Of a stretch of DNA of 64,000 bases, positions 25,264 through 34,155 are shown piece by piece (the stretch's first letter is position 1; the number at the start of each line of letters is the position of its first letter). The stretch is from Rhizobium sp. BK313. GTDB lineage: Bacteria > Pseudomonadota > Alphaproteobacteria > Rhizobiales > Rhizobiaceae. The DNA lies in assembly GCF_014193655.1 (NCBI RefSeq), contig NZ_JACHZQ010000007.1:186001-250000 (forward strand), written 5' to 3'. A program made the position numbers and the translations under genes. A model generated the notes under the pieces. It was not told where the DNA came from. It worked only from the letters and a program-made list of their open reading frames with translations, and did no database searches.

Positions 25264-26646
25264 CTAGTTTGCTGCCTTCACCCCATCCTTCTTCGGATCG
25301 TAACCGTCCGTCAGCGTCTTCAGAAATGCGACGACATCGACAATCTCCGTATCGTTCAGGGCCGGCGCATCGCCCAGTTTGCGGTTCATTGGCGCGTCGA
25401 TAACGTCGATATTGGCCTGATATTGCGCCGGCAGGTCGTTGTATTTCTCCACCTTGCCGTTGGCGTCCTTCGGATAGATCTCGTCGGGATTGGTGTCGCG
25501 CTTGACGTAGAAGCGCGTGACGTCTTCCAGCGATCGGTAGACGCCATTGTGGAAGAAGACGTGGCGTGTGGCGACGTTGCGGAGAGTGGGCGTCTTGAAC
25601 AGCCCGCAGTTTTGCGGTTGAGCGGAATAGGTGTCGTTGCGCAGAGGGCCGCAGATACCGGTGTCGTAGTATTTTGCGTCCGCATTGGCCGGAATGTCCG
25701 CATTGCGCGGTGCGCCGAGCGCCTCGAACTCGAAATCGGTGAAGTTCGGCATCTGGCCGTCGCCCGTCATCTTGTCGAGATGGCAGGAGGCGCAATTGCC
25801 CTTGTTAGGGTCATCGAACAGCTTCAGCCCGCGCATTTCGGCGTCGGAGAGCGTTGCCTTCCCGCGCAGATAATAGTCGTACTTGCTCGAATAGGGGTGA
25901 AAGGACGGCTCTTCGATCTGGTAGCGGGCAAGCGCGAAGCCGACTTCGGCGATCGTCATATCCTGGTCGTTGAGAACATTGTTGCCAAAGAGTGCCGCAA
26001 TGTCCTTGCCGTAGCCCTGCTTCAATTTGGCATAGACGGCGGCTGCATCGGCATTGGCCATCTCGAAGGGCGAGATCATCGGCTGCAGCGCCTGTTCCTC
26101 CAGCGAATCGACGCGGCCATCCCAGAACATGCCGCCCTGCGGCACCAGATCGGGCGCATTCGAATCCGCTTTGATAACCGCCTGCGCGGTCAATGGCCCT
26201 GCGACGGCCACGGGAGCATTGGCGAGCGCGACACCGGACGCCTCGGTCATCGGCGCCGCCTCGGCCGCCTCGTCGGCAGCACTTTCCGCACCGACGGAGA
26301 ATGAAGGCGTCGACATCTTGTAGGCGAGGCTCGGCACGGCGCGAATACCCGGTTGGTCGAGATGCGGCCCGCCAAGCTGCACGGCCCGATCATTGGCCGG
26401 CGCATAGTGATTGTTCGGATCGTGGCATGTGGCGCAGGACATCTGGCCACTGCCGGAGAGCGAGGGGTCGTAAAAAAGCTTGTGGCCGAGCTGCGCGACG
26501 GCGCTCAGCGAGGCCGTATCGCCATAGGCGTCAGTAGTCGCGAGATCGGCTGCGGGTTCGTTCGCCATGCCGATGGTCGCCCCCGCGAGCGAGACGCCCG
26601 CGAGTGCGATGAGCGGCAGGAGACGGTGATTGATTTTCAAGGACAT
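25264..26646 (-). CDS. Di-heme cytochrome c peroxidase / MauG-like protein
   Basis: A 460-residue exported protein with a signal peptide (cleavage near GMANE). Two c-type heme motifs are present, CATCH (residues 71-75) and CASCH (285-289), at the spacing of bacterial di-heme peroxidases. An Ala/Glu-rich, low-complexity insert of about 40 residues (115-155) separates regions of the first domain. Such proteins reduce hydrogen peroxide in the periplasm or oxidise protein or small substrates. It lies 21 bases downstream of the phosphoesterase gene, on the same strand, in a likely operon. Confidence 0.88.
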   Translation of the reverse strand: MSLKINHRLLPLIALAGVSLAGATIGMANEPAADLATTDAYGDTASLSAVAQLGHKLFYDPSLSGSGQMSCATCHDPNNHYAPANDRAVQLGGPHLDQPGIRAVPSLAYKMSTPSFSVGAESAADEAAEAAPMTEASGVALANAPVAVAGPLTAQAVIKADSNAPDLVPQGGMFWDGRVDSLEEQALQPMISPFEMANADAAAVYAKLKQGYGKDIAALFGNNVLNDQDMTIAEVGFALARYQIEEPSFHPYSSKYDYYLRGKATLSDAEMRGLKLFDDPNKGNCASCHLDKMTGDGQMPNFTDFEFEALGAPRNADIPANADAKYYDTGICGPLRNDTYSAQPQNCGLFKTPTLRNVATRHVFFHNGVYRSLEDVTRFYVKRDTNPDEIYPKDANGKVEKYNDLPAQYQANIDVIDAPMNRKLGDAPALNDTEIVDVVAFLKTLTDGYDPKKDGVKAAN

Positions 26647-26667
26647 CGTCCGTCCCCTTTTCCGATA

Positions 26668-28293
26668 TCAGGAAGCGCTGTTGCCGGTCTTCGTGTCGAG
26701 GATCAGCTTCTGCGTATCGCCCTTCGACCAGTCGAACATGTTGTTCAGCGAGCCGGAGATGGCATCGAACGAGCCGCCGCCGAGGCGCGCGCTGCCCATC
26801 CAGTTGTCTTCGATGAAGCGCATGACGGAGGTCTGGTCGGTCAGAGTGTGATCGACGAAGTTGACCTTCGAGTAGGGCGATATGACGAGCAGCGGCTGGC
26901 GCGTGCCGTAGCCGCAACGGCCCTGGGCCGGCTGGCCGTTGACTCCCGGCAGCGGCGTGCCCGTCGAGCAGCTGTCGCCGTTGAGCACGTCATAGCCCTT
27001 CACGCCGAGCTTCGACGGATTGACGACGGCGTGTGCGTGGTCATACCAACCGTCGGAGTCGTCGTAGAGGACGATGATCGCGGTGTCTTTCCAGTCCGAC
27101 GAGTTCTGCACGGAATTGACCACCTGGGTGACGAATTCCTGCTCGTCGAGCGGATCGGAATAGCCGGCATGGCCGTCCTGATAGGCGGGAGCCTTCAGGA
27201 AGCTGACGGTCGGCATATTGCCGTTCTTCAGCGCCGCATAGAAATCAGTCATGTCGTACTGATGGTTGGCGGCGTCGGTGGTGCCGATCGCGGCGACCGA
27301 GGACGGACGCGCATGTGTTGGGTTGGCGGTCGAGGCGTAGTACTGGAACGGCTCATGATGCGGGATGTAGTCGGCGCTGTTGACCTGGGTGACCGTCGAT
27401 GTCGTCGCGCGCTTGCAGCCCGTCGTGCCGTCGGCATTGGTCAGCGTCAGGTCGAAGCCGCCTTCGAAGAAACCCCAGGTGAGGTTGTGTTCGTTCAGCA
27501 TGTCGCCGATGTTCTTGCCATACATCAGCGCTGTCTGGCCGGCCGAGCAGGCGTCGCCGGTCGGGTCGAAGTCGCTGATCGCGGTCCAGCCGCCGTTGCC
27601 GTCAGGCACGATGCGACCCTTGGAATAGGTGCCGTCCTTCTCCAGCGTATAGCCGGGCGGCAGGATAGCGCCGTTGGTCTGGCCGGAGATCAGGTTCAGC
27701 GCGCCGGGGGTTGATGGACCGAAATTGGTGGAGAAGGAGTTGTCGTTCAGCGCGTAGTGCTGAGCGTAGTTCCAGAGCGCCGTGACGGTGTTGCCGTCAT
27801 AGTAGCCCATGACCTGGCCCTTGGTGCCGAACGCGCCGGCAGCGCCCTTGGTGCCCTTGCCGGTATTGGCTGGAAAAAGGTCCATGGCGAAATTGTTGTA
27901 GGCTGCCTGCTCGGCGGTATAGCCGTGGTTCTGCGACTGCGCGGCCGCTTGCGTGCGGTCGAGACGGAAAGGAGCCGCCGCATCCGCGCCATTGGCCGTG
28001 TTGGTCTTATTCGGGTTGTTGTCGATAAGACCGGCATTGGCGAGCGTGTTGATGTCGGTCGGCGTGTTGTCGGCGGCCTTGAATGCCGGCTCGCCGTCGA
28101 CGTTTGCGGCCTTGGGGTAGGTCGCGAAATAGTGGTCGAAGGAGACGTTTTCCTGGAAGACGACGACCAGATGCTTGATCGGGGTCGCAGTATTCGGTGC
28201 GGCTGCATCTGCGGCAGCCGCGGCGGAACAGAGCGAAATCAGGGTAAGCGCGCTGCCGGCTGCAAGGGCGGCGCGACGCGAAAGACAGATCAT
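26668..28293 (-). CDS. Secreted phosphoesterase (phospholipase C/acid phosphatase family, PF04185-like)
   Basis: A 541-residue exported protein with a Tat-like N-terminus (SRRAALAAGSALTL) and cleavage near AAAAA-DAA. IKHLVVVFQENVSFDHYFATYP is the opening motif of this alkaline-phosphatase-superfamily branch, with a Glu-Asn metal and nucleophile region; IIVLYDDSDGWYDH and PLLVISPYSK carry later metal ligands. Substrates in the family include phospholipids and phosphomonoesters. GAGAGGA lies seven bases before the ATG at 28293, which decides the start over one six bases upstream. It is followed by the di-heme peroxidase gene. Confidence 0.87.
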   Translation of the reverse strand: MICLSRRAALAAGSALTLISLCSAAAAADAAAPNTATPIKHLVVVFQENVSFDHYFATYPKAANVDGEPAFKAADNTPTDINTLANAGLIDNNPNKTNTANGADAAAPFRLDRTQAAAQSQNHGYTAEQAAYNNFAMDLFPANTGKGTKGAAGAFGTKGQVMGYYDGNTVTALWNYAQHYALNDNSFSTNFGPSTPGALNLISGQTNGAILPPGYTLEKDGTYSKGRIVPDGNGGWTAISDFDPTGDACSAGQTALMYGKNIGDMLNEHNLTWGFFEGGFDLTLTNADGTTGCKRATTSTVTQVNSADYIPHHEPFQYYASTANPTHARPSSVAAIGTTDAANHQYDMTDFYAALKNGNMPTVSFLKAPAYQDGHAGYSDPLDEQEFVTQVVNSVQNSSDWKDTAIIVLYDDSDGWYDHAHAVVNPSKLGVKGYDVLNGDSCSTGTPLPGVNGQPAQGRCGYGTRQPLLVISPYSKVNFVDHTLTDQTSVMRFIEDNWMGSARLGGGSFDAISGSLNNMFDWSKGDTQKLILDTKTGNSAS

Positions 28294-28537
28294 TATCATA
28301 TCCTCTCGAGTGGGGGTCCTCGCCCAGGCGCTAAGGTGCGCCGCGCCCAGGCAGAGGGAACAATGCCGGGCTATCAAGCGTATATGACAGTTCCGTGAAG
28401 GCATGGGTGAAGCGGCATAGGCGTCGCCTATGGGAAACGTTGCCAAACGGTTGATTTCGTTGAAACGAGCGCGAAGTTCGCGCGCAGGTCGGGTAGGCGC
28501 GTGCGTCCTGCTACCTTATGTCACGGGCACTTGTCCG

Positions 28538-29353
28538 CTAGATATTTTGATCCATCGTCTCAGCCGGTATTTCGTCGGCGCGGTGGATGCGGACGACCGT
28601 GGCCGGCACGCCGGCGACGGTGCAGTGGGCGGGGACTGGCTTCACCACGACGCTGCCGGCTGCGACCTTGCTGAAGGCGCCGATTTCGATGTTACCGAGG
28701 ATCTTCGCGCCGGCGCCGATCATCACGCCATGGCGGATCTTCGGATGCCGGTCGCCGGTTTCCTTGCCAGTACCGCCGAGCGTAACATTCTGCAGGATCG
28801 AGACTTCATCCTCGATGACGGCGGTCTCGCCAATGACAATGCCGGAACCATGATCGAGCATGATCGACGAGCCGACCTTCGCCGCCGGATGGATATCCGG
28901 ACCGAAGACGAGTGACGCGAGGTTGGAAAGCCAGCTTGCGATTTCACGTCGGTTTTCCGTCCAGAGTGCATGCGCGATGCGGTGGGTCTGCAGGGCGTGA
29001 AAACCCTTAAGGTTCAACAGCGCATGCAGATAGGTCGTGCATGCGGGATCGCGGGTACGAACCGCGATGAGGTCGGCCTCCGTCGCCTGCAGGATCGCGG
29101 TATGCCGCGTCAGTACATCATGAAACAGAGAGAAGAGATCGTCGGTTTCGATCCTGGCGACCGAAAGCCGGGCGACCAGGACATTGGCGAGGCTTTCGGC
29201 CTCCGACTGGGTCGCGATGATCTGCGCCGAAAGCAGCGGACGCAGGGTCGGTTCGCGACCGGCGAGGTCGGCGGCCTCATGGCGGATCACGTCCCAGACG
29301 CTGCCGGCTGCGGCAGAGGCATGTCCGGCGATCGCCGTTCCTGTCAGGGACAT
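28538..29353 (-). CDS. cysE: Serine O-acetyltransferase
   Basis: A 271-residue CysE. An N-terminal helical domain (about residues 10-135) is followed by the left-handed beta-helix hexapeptide domain with GPDIHPAAKVG, MLDHGSGIVIGET, NVTLGGTGKE and DRHPKI. It acetylates serine with acetyl-CoA to give O-acetylserine, the precursor of cysteine. The ATG at 29353 is chosen because the longer frame runs into the upstream WD40 gene. It starts 17 bases after the WD40 stop and so probably shares the zinc-responsive COG0523 transcript, an unusual setting for cysE. Confidence 0.93.
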   Translation of the reverse strand: MSLTGTAIAGHASAAAGSVWDVIRHEAADLAGREPTLRPLLSAQIIATQSEAESLANVLVARLSVARIETDDLFSLFHDVLTRHTAILQATEADLIAVRTRDPACTTYLHALLNLKGFHALQTHRIAHALWTENRREIASWLSNLASLVFGPDIHPAAKVGSSIMLDHGSGIVIGETAVIEDEVSILQNVTLGGTGKETGDRHPKIRHGVMIGAGAKILGNIEIGAFSKVAAGSVVVKPVPAHCTVAGVPATVVRIHRADEIPAETMDQNI

Positions 29354-29369
29354 GGCTATGTCTTTCTCA

Positions 29370-30359
29370 TCAAGCGGAAACGTCAACCACGCCGCAATCG
29401 CCGGCTTCGGAGGCAAAGGCGAGCAGCTTGCCGGATTTGCTCCAGCTCATCGAGGTGATCGCACCTTTGCCCGGCCGGCGCAAGAGCGCTTCCTTGGCAT
29501 CGCCGATGCGCACCGCCAGGATCATGCCGTCAATAAAGCCGATCGCCAGGATGTCTTCCACCGGATGAAACTTGACCGAGGTCGTCATGATGTTGGCGCG
29601 CGTGCCGAGTTCCAGCGGCGCCTTGCCCATCGGGCCGTCCTTGCCCTGAAACGGCCAGACGATCGCCGCCGGTGCGCCGGAGGAGGCGAGCCACTTGCCT
29701 TTGTTGGACCAGGAAAGCGATTTCACCTTGGCGGGATATCCCGTCATGCGCATGTGGCGCGCCTCGGCGCCGGGCTTCGTGTCCATCTTCCAGCCGTGCA
29801 AGGCGTTTTCCTGCATGGTGGTGACGACGAACTGACCGTCCGGCGAGAAGGTGACGCCGGTATGCGCGCCCTTCCAGTCGAGATTGATCGGCTGCGCGGC
29901 CATGCCGACCCAATGCAGCGAGACGCCGTTATAGCGGGCAACGGCGATGCGCAGGCCCTTGGGCGCAAAGGCGATGCCTTCGACTGTGCGCTCCTCGGTG
30001 AATTCCTTGGTCGAGCCATCGGCGAGACGCACAAAGCTGCTTTTGCCGTATGCGTAGGCGACCGTGCCCTGCGGGCCGGCGGCCACCTGGGTGATCCATT
30101 TGCGCGGTGTTTCGGCAAGCAGGGCAACGCCGCCGTCAGCGGCGATCCGGAGAACTTTGCCGTCCTCGCCGCCGGAAATCAGGCTGTCGCTGTGGGGATC
30201 GCGAATGCAGGTGAGCATGCCCTGATGGGCTTCCGTCACCTTCTCGCCGCCTTCCAGCCGATGGATCGCGCCCGCAGCGCTGGCGAAGAAGGGGGTATCA
30301 CCTAAAAATTCGACGGCCAGAACGTGGCCGTCGATATCAAGCGGAGCGACAGTTGGCAT
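29370..30359 (-). CDS. WD40 repeat protein linked to a COG0523 GTPase
   Basis: A 329-residue protein composed of WD40-like repeats, seen as recurring hydrophobic strands with GEDGKVLRI, FSPDGQFVVT, WSNKGKWLASSG and SWSKSGKLLAFAS; there are roughly seven blades. No catalytic motif and no signal peptide is visible, so it should be a cytoplasmic scaffold. Its ATG overlaps the stop of the COG0523 gene (TGATG), which implies tight co-expression. The pairing occurs in other Rhizobiales; its role is unknown but is probably connected with zinc economy. Confidence 0.85.
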   Translation of the reverse strand: MPTVAPLDIDGHVLAVEFLGDTPFFASAAGAIHRLEGGEKVTEAHQGMLTCIRDPHSDSLISGGEDGKVLRIAADGGVALLAETPRKWITQVAAGPQGTVAYAYGKSSFVRLADGSTKEFTEERTVEGIAFAPKGLRIAVARYNGVSLHWVGMAAQPINLDWKGAHTGVTFSPDGQFVVTTMQENALHGWKMDTKPGAEARHMRMTGYPAKVKSLSWSNKGKWLASSGAPAAIVWPFQGKDGPMGKAPLELGTRANIMTTSVKFHPVEDILAIGFIDGMILAVRIGDAKEALLRRPGKGAITSMSWSKSGKLLAFASEAGDCGVVDVSA

Positions 30360-31450
30360 CAGGCAGCCGCCTCGCAGGCCTTGAAGCTCTTTTCCAGCTT
30401 TTCGCGGTCAAGCTCGCGGCCAATGAAGACCAGGCGGCTCTCATGCTTTTCGCCATCCTTCCAGGCGCGCTGGTGATCGCCTTCGATGATCATGTGCACA
30501 CCCTGGACGACATAGCGCTCGGCGTCGCCCTTGAAGGCGATGATGCCCTTGAGGCGCAGAATGTTCGGGCCATCGGTCTGCGTGACCTTCTGAATCCACG
30601 GGAAGAAGCGATCAGGGTTCATCTCGCCGCCCCGCAGCGAAACCGACTGCACCGTCACGTCATGGATGGCCGACAGGCCGTGGTGATGGTGGTCGTGATC
30701 GTGATCATGGTGGTGATGATCGTGGTCGTGATGATGGTGGTCATGGTCGTGATGATCGCAGTCCGGGCCGCAGACATGATCTTCATGGCCATGCTCGAGG
30801 AAATGCGGATCGTTTTCCAGCGCGCGCTCGAGGTTGAAGGCGCCCTGGTTCAGAACGCGGGCAAGGTCGACGCCGGAGCGGGTGGTCTTGTAGACGCGGG
30901 CGGCCGGGTTGATGGCGCGGACGATGTCTTCGATCTGAGCCAGCTCTTCCGAGGAGACGAGATCGGACTTGTTGATGACGACGACGTCGGCAAAGGCGAT
31001 CTGATCTTCGGCCTCGCGGCTGTCCTTCAGTCGCAGCGGCAGGTGCTTGGCGTCGACCAGTGCGACGACGGCATCGAGTTCGGTCTTGGCGCGGACATCG
31101 TCATCCATGAAGAAGGTCTGAGCGACGGGAACCGGATCGGCAAGGCCGGTGGTCTCGACAATGATGCCGTCGAAACGGCCCGGACGGCGCATCAGGCCCT
31201 CGACGACGCGGATGAGGTCGCCGCGCACCGTGCAACAGACGCAGCCATTGTTCATCTCGTAGATTTCTTCGTCCGATTCGACGATCAGATCGTTGTCGAT
31301 GCCGATCTCGCCGAACTCGTTGACGATGACGGCGTATTTCTTGCCGTGGTTTTCGGAGAGAATGCGATTGAGCAGCGTCGTCTTGCCGGCGCCGAGGTAG
31401 CCGGTCAGAACCGTGACGGGAATGGGCTTTTGCGTGGCTGTTTCGGTCAT
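30359..31450 (-). CDS. COG0523 (CobW/ZigA-like) GTP-dependent zinc metallochaperone
   Basis: A 363-residue G3E GTPase. Walker A GYLGAGKTT is at residues 17-25, the metal-binding CxCC (CVCC) at 70-73, and the NKSD base-recognition motif near 160. A dense His/Asp tract (about residues 217-257) precedes the C-terminal CobW_C domain and would bind zinc. Such proteins deliver zinc to target enzymes under starvation. A Zur-like box lies about 95 bases upstream, and no cobalamin genes are nearby, so zinc rather than cobalt is the likely metal. Confidence 0.9.
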   Translation of the reverse strand: MTETATQKPIPVTVLTGYLGAGKTTLLNRILSENHGKKYAVIVNEFGEIGIDNDLIVESDEEIYEMNNGCVCCTVRGDLIRVVEGLMRRPGRFDGIIVETTGLADPVPVAQTFFMDDDVRAKTELDAVVALVDAKHLPLRLKDSREAEDQIAFADVVVINKSDLVSSEELAQIEDIVRAINPAARVYKTTRSGVDLARVLNQGAFNLERALENDPHFLEHGHEDHVCGPDCDHHDHDHHHHDHDHHHHDHDHDHHHHGLSAIHDVTVQSVSLRGGEMNPDRFFPWIQKVTQTDGPNILRLKGIIAFKGDAERYVVQGVHMIIEGDHQRAWKDGEKHESRLVFIGRELDREKLEKSFKACEAAA

Positions 31451-31543
31451 GGGAGCCTCGAAATATGGGAGTTTGCCCCGAGGAGCGGAATTTGATCGGG
31501 TTCCATATAAGGAGTTGGCGGCGTCAGTTCAAAGGCTTTTGTA

Positions 31544-31558
31544 TGTTATAAGATCACA
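31544..31558 (-). promoter_or_regulatory. Zur-box-like operator upstream of the COG0523-WD40-cysE operon
   Basis: TGTTATAAGATCACA differs at two positions from the symmetric TGTTATAATATAACA form expected of alphaproteobacterial Zur operators. It lies about 95 bases upstream of the COG0523 start in an AT-rich stretch, as expected for repression by zinc-loaded Zur. This is a pattern match by eye. Confidence 0.55.
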
Positions 31559-31588
31559 TTAGGTTTGGGACGGCGGATCAACGGCGCT

Positions 31589-32380
31589 TTACGTCAACAT
31601 TTCCACTTCGAACTGGTCAACATCCTGTAAAAGCTCCGCCAGTCCTTTGACGGAGTGGGCAATCAATAGTTCACCTTTCGCCGCGGTCGCGGCACCTGCA
31701 TTGCCAGCGACGCCCTTGCCACTCAGGTCCGACATTTTCCAGCCAAAAGAGTGCGGGCCGTAGGCGCGGAGGTGTTTGAAGCGCGCAATGAAATCGGATT
31801 GCCGGGAGGGAAAATCCGCGGCCTTGGTCATGTCGACTTTCTCCGGGTAGAGCGCCAGCATCACGGAGGTCTCGATATCACCACCATGAATGTCGACGGC
31901 TTTGTCCTGCGGCGCGATCATGCCGTCCGGCACGCCGAAGCGGGTCCAGCTCGTCGCGACCGCAAGCATGTTGAAGCGGATGCGTGCCTCGGTCGCGACG
32001 ATAGTCATCAGGGGTGAATTGCCGCCATGGGCATTCAGCATGACGAATTTGCGGATACCCATTCCGCGGATCCGTTCGGCGATACCCAGCCAGCGGTTGA
32101 CAGCTTCGTCAAAGGCGAGCGTTCTTGTCCCGGCAATATCCATGTGTTCAATGGAGTAGCCGATCGGTTCCACGGGCAGAAAGGTGACGGGCAAATCAGC
32201 GGGTAGAGCATGTTTCAGCCGTTCGACAACGCCTTCCGCAATCAGTGTGTCGGTCTCGAAAGGCAAGTGGGGGCCGTGTTGCTCATGGGCGCCAAGCGGC
32301 AGGACGGCGATCCAGTTTGCCCGGTCAACTGGCGTCAGCGTCCTATCATTGTCATCGAAACGCGCCATAGGCTGTGCCAT
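31589..32380 (-). CDS. Creatininase family amidohydrolase
   Basis: A 263-residue metal-dependent amidohydrolase. LPLGAHEQHGPHLPFETD (about residues 28-45), NAHGGNS (about 116) and DIHGGDIETS (about 163) are the family's metal-binding and active-site motifs. The family includes creatininase, formamide and mycofactocin maturation enzymes, so creatinine is not assured as substrate. It lies upstream of the Zur-like box on the same strand and probably ends before it. No terminator was seen. Confidence 0.85.
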   Translation of the reverse strand: MAQPMARFDDNDRTLTPVDRANWIAVLPLGAHEQHGPHLPFETDTLIAEGVVERLKHALPADLPVTFLPVEPIGYSIEHMDIAGTRTLAFDEAVNRWLGIAERIRGMGIRKFVMLNAHGGNSPLMTIVATEARIRFNMLAVATSWTRFGVPDGMIAPQDKAVDIHGGDIETSVMLALYPEKVDMTKAADFPSRQSDFIARFKHLRAYGPHSFGWKMSDLSGKGVAGNAGAATAAKGELLIAHSVKGLAELLQDVDQFEVEMLT

Positions 32381-32466
32381 CTGCGGATGTGCCTCTTGTT
32401 TATGTCAATAAGCTGCGCAATGTCATATCGTGATGCTGCAGCGGCGGAAAGATCAACGGAATCACG

Positions 32467-32982
32467 ATGGGTAAGAAGAACAAGGACGGAAAAAAAGGTA
32501 AGTCAGGTAAGAAGAAGGATCATGGCGACTACACGCTTGCCGATTTGTCGCCGGCATTGACGCAGGCGGCGCGGTCGATGCGCACGGTTCTGACACGCAA
32601 CCTGACGGCAAGCGGCCTTTATGCAGGGCAGGATGGAGTCATCCTTGCGCTCGCGGCGAACGATGGCCTGCCGGCGGGAACGCTGGCGCAGAAGCTAGGC
32701 GTCAAGGCGCCGACCATGACCCGCACGATCGGCCGCATGGAGGCGCAAGGCTTCGTCGAGCGGCGACCGGATGCCGCGGACGCCCGGTTGACCAAGGTCT
32801 ATCTCACCGAGGCCGGGCGCAATAGCGTCACCGAGATCACAAGTTCAGCGGCTGCTTGCGACGAACTCGCGACCCGCGGTTTTTCGGAGAAGGATGTCCG
32901 CTCGCTCGTGCGCCTGCTAAAGGCGATCGACGGCAATCTTCAGGCCGGCGACGACCATGACGAAGATGATGGGGAATTCTGA
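32467..32982 (+). CDS. MarR family transcriptional regulator
   Basis: A 171-residue winged-helix regulator. LAQKLGVKAPTMTRTIGRMEAQGFVERRPDAADARLTKVYLT is the recognition helix and wing. It has an unusual N-terminal extension of about 20 residues made almost entirely of Lys, Gly, Asp and Asn (KKNKDGKKGKSGKKK), which could add nonspecific DNA affinity, and an acidic tail (DDHDEDD). Its target is unknown; it is divergent from the creatininase-family gene with about 85 bases between them, which could be the regulated promoter. Confidence 0.88.
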   Translation: MGKKNKDGKKGKSGKKKDHGDYTLADLSPALTQAARSMRTVLTRNLTASGLYAGQDGVILALAANDGLPAGTLAQKLGVKAPTMTRTIGRMEAQGFVERRPDAADARLTKVYLTEAGRNSVTEITSSAAACDELATRGFSEKDVRSLVRLLKAIDGNLQAGDDHDEDDGEF

Positions 32983-33022
32983 GAATCCGCGAGGATTCAA
33001 GTTGCGCGGCGCGATTTAACCT

Positions 33023-33032
33023 TTTAATTAAA
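33023..33032. promoter_or_regulatory. Palindrome upstream of the lacI-type regulator gene
   Basis: TTTAATTAAA is a perfect 10-bp palindrome, 70 bases upstream of the LacI-family gene start and within an AT-rich interval. It could be an autoregulatory operator, though it lacks the central CG common in the family. A hairpin GAATCC-GCGA-GGATTC (32983-32998) just before it may end the marR transcript. Confidence 0.3.
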
Positions 33033-33102
33033 GTTTTTAAATTCCGGAATCGTAAAACGACCGGATGAGATATTCGGCTGCGTTTCGCGGGGAGGGGAAC
33101 GT

Positions 33103-34125
33103 ATGGCGCAAAAGATAAAACTTTCGACCATTGCGGAAACGCTGGGCATTTCAACTGCGACCGTATCCCTTGCCTTACGCGACAGTCCGCTGGTGGCGGC
33201 GAATACCCGCGAGAAGATCAAGGATCAGGCGCGCACGCTGGGCTATATCTACAATCGCCGCGCAGCGAGCCTCAGGACATCGCGGTCGGGGATCATCGGC
33301 GTCGTCGTCCACGACATCATGAACCCGTTCTATGGCGAAATCCTGAAGGCGATCGAAAGCGAGCTCGACCGCAGCCGCCACACTTTCATTCTTTCCAACC
33401 ATTACGATTCCGTCGAGAAGCAGCGAACCTTCGTCGAAACCCTGCTGCAGCTTGGCGGCGACGGCATCATCATGTCGCCGGCGATCGGCACGCCGCCGGA
33501 GGATTTCGATCTGGCCGAGGAAAATGGCATGCCGGCCATCCTCGTCGCCCGTTCGATGGAGGGGCTGGATCTGCCGACCTTTCGCGGCGATGACAGCTAC
33601 GGCATTTCGCTCGCGACGAATCACCTGATCAGCCTCGGCCACCGCACCATCGCGATGATCGGCGGCACGGATCAGACCTCGACCGGCCGTGATCGCTATC
33701 AAGGCTATGTGAATGCCTTGCGCAAGGCAGGCATTGAGGTCGATCCCAATCTGCGTATTCCCGGCGCCCGTTCCAAGCAGGGCGGCTTCGAGGCGGCGGT
33801 GCATCTCCTGTCGTTGCCGCAGAAGCCGACGGCCGCCGTCTGCTGGAACGATCTCGTGGCAATCGGTTTGATGAACGGCATTTCCCGCGCCGGCCTCGTG
33901 CCGGGCAAGGATATTTCGGTCACAGGCTATGACGATCTTGAGGAGGCGGCGATTGCGACGCCGGCGCTGACGACGGTATGGAACGGCCAGGCCGAGGTCG
34001 GAAGGCTTGCGGCGCGCGCGCTTTTGGATAGGCTGGCGGGCAGCCATGAGCCGGATGGTATCCATCTCATCAAGCCGGAAATGCGCATCCGTCAATCGAC
34101 GTCTCCCTATCAGGCGCGCCAGTAG
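33103..34125 (+). CDS. LacI family transcriptional regulator
   Basis: A 340-residue LacI/GalR regulator. The HTH is at residues 1-55 (STIAETLGISTATVSLALRDSPLVAANTR), followed by the hinge helix (RRAASLRTSRSG) and a periplasmic-binding-like sensor domain. The start follows GGGGAGGGGAACGT. It lies 30 bases upstream of a 2-hydroxyacid dehydrogenase gene and is probably co-transcribed with it, so it may respond to a sugar acid or hydroxyacid. It is also a candidate regulator for the LacI-type operators near the start of the window, though it is 30 kb away. Confidence 0.93.
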   Translation: MAQKIKLSTIAETLGISTATVSLALRDSPLVAANTREKIKDQARTLGYIYNRRAASLRTSRSGIIGVVVHDIMNPFYGEILKAIESELDRSRHTFILSNHYDSVEKQRTFVETLLQLGGDGIIMSPAIGTPPEDFDLAEENGMPAILVARSMEGLDLPTFRGDDSYGISLATNHLISLGHRTIAMIGGTDQTSTGRDRYQGYVNALRKAGIEVDPNLRIPGARSKQGGFEAAVHLLSLPQKPTAAVCWNDLVAIGLMNGISRAGLVPGKDISVTGYDDLEEAAIATPALTTVWNGQAEVGRLAARALLDRLAGSHEPDGIHLIKPEMRIRQSTSPYQARQ

Positions 34126-34155
34126 CGCCGAACCGCATCTTCAAGAGGAAAGATC

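Noticed and set aside
30650..30780. Repetitive CATGGTGATGATCGTGG-like tract, first taken for a tandem DNA repeat
   Set aside because: It is the His/Asp-rich coding segment of the COG0523 gene read on the opposite strand, not an intergenic repeat.
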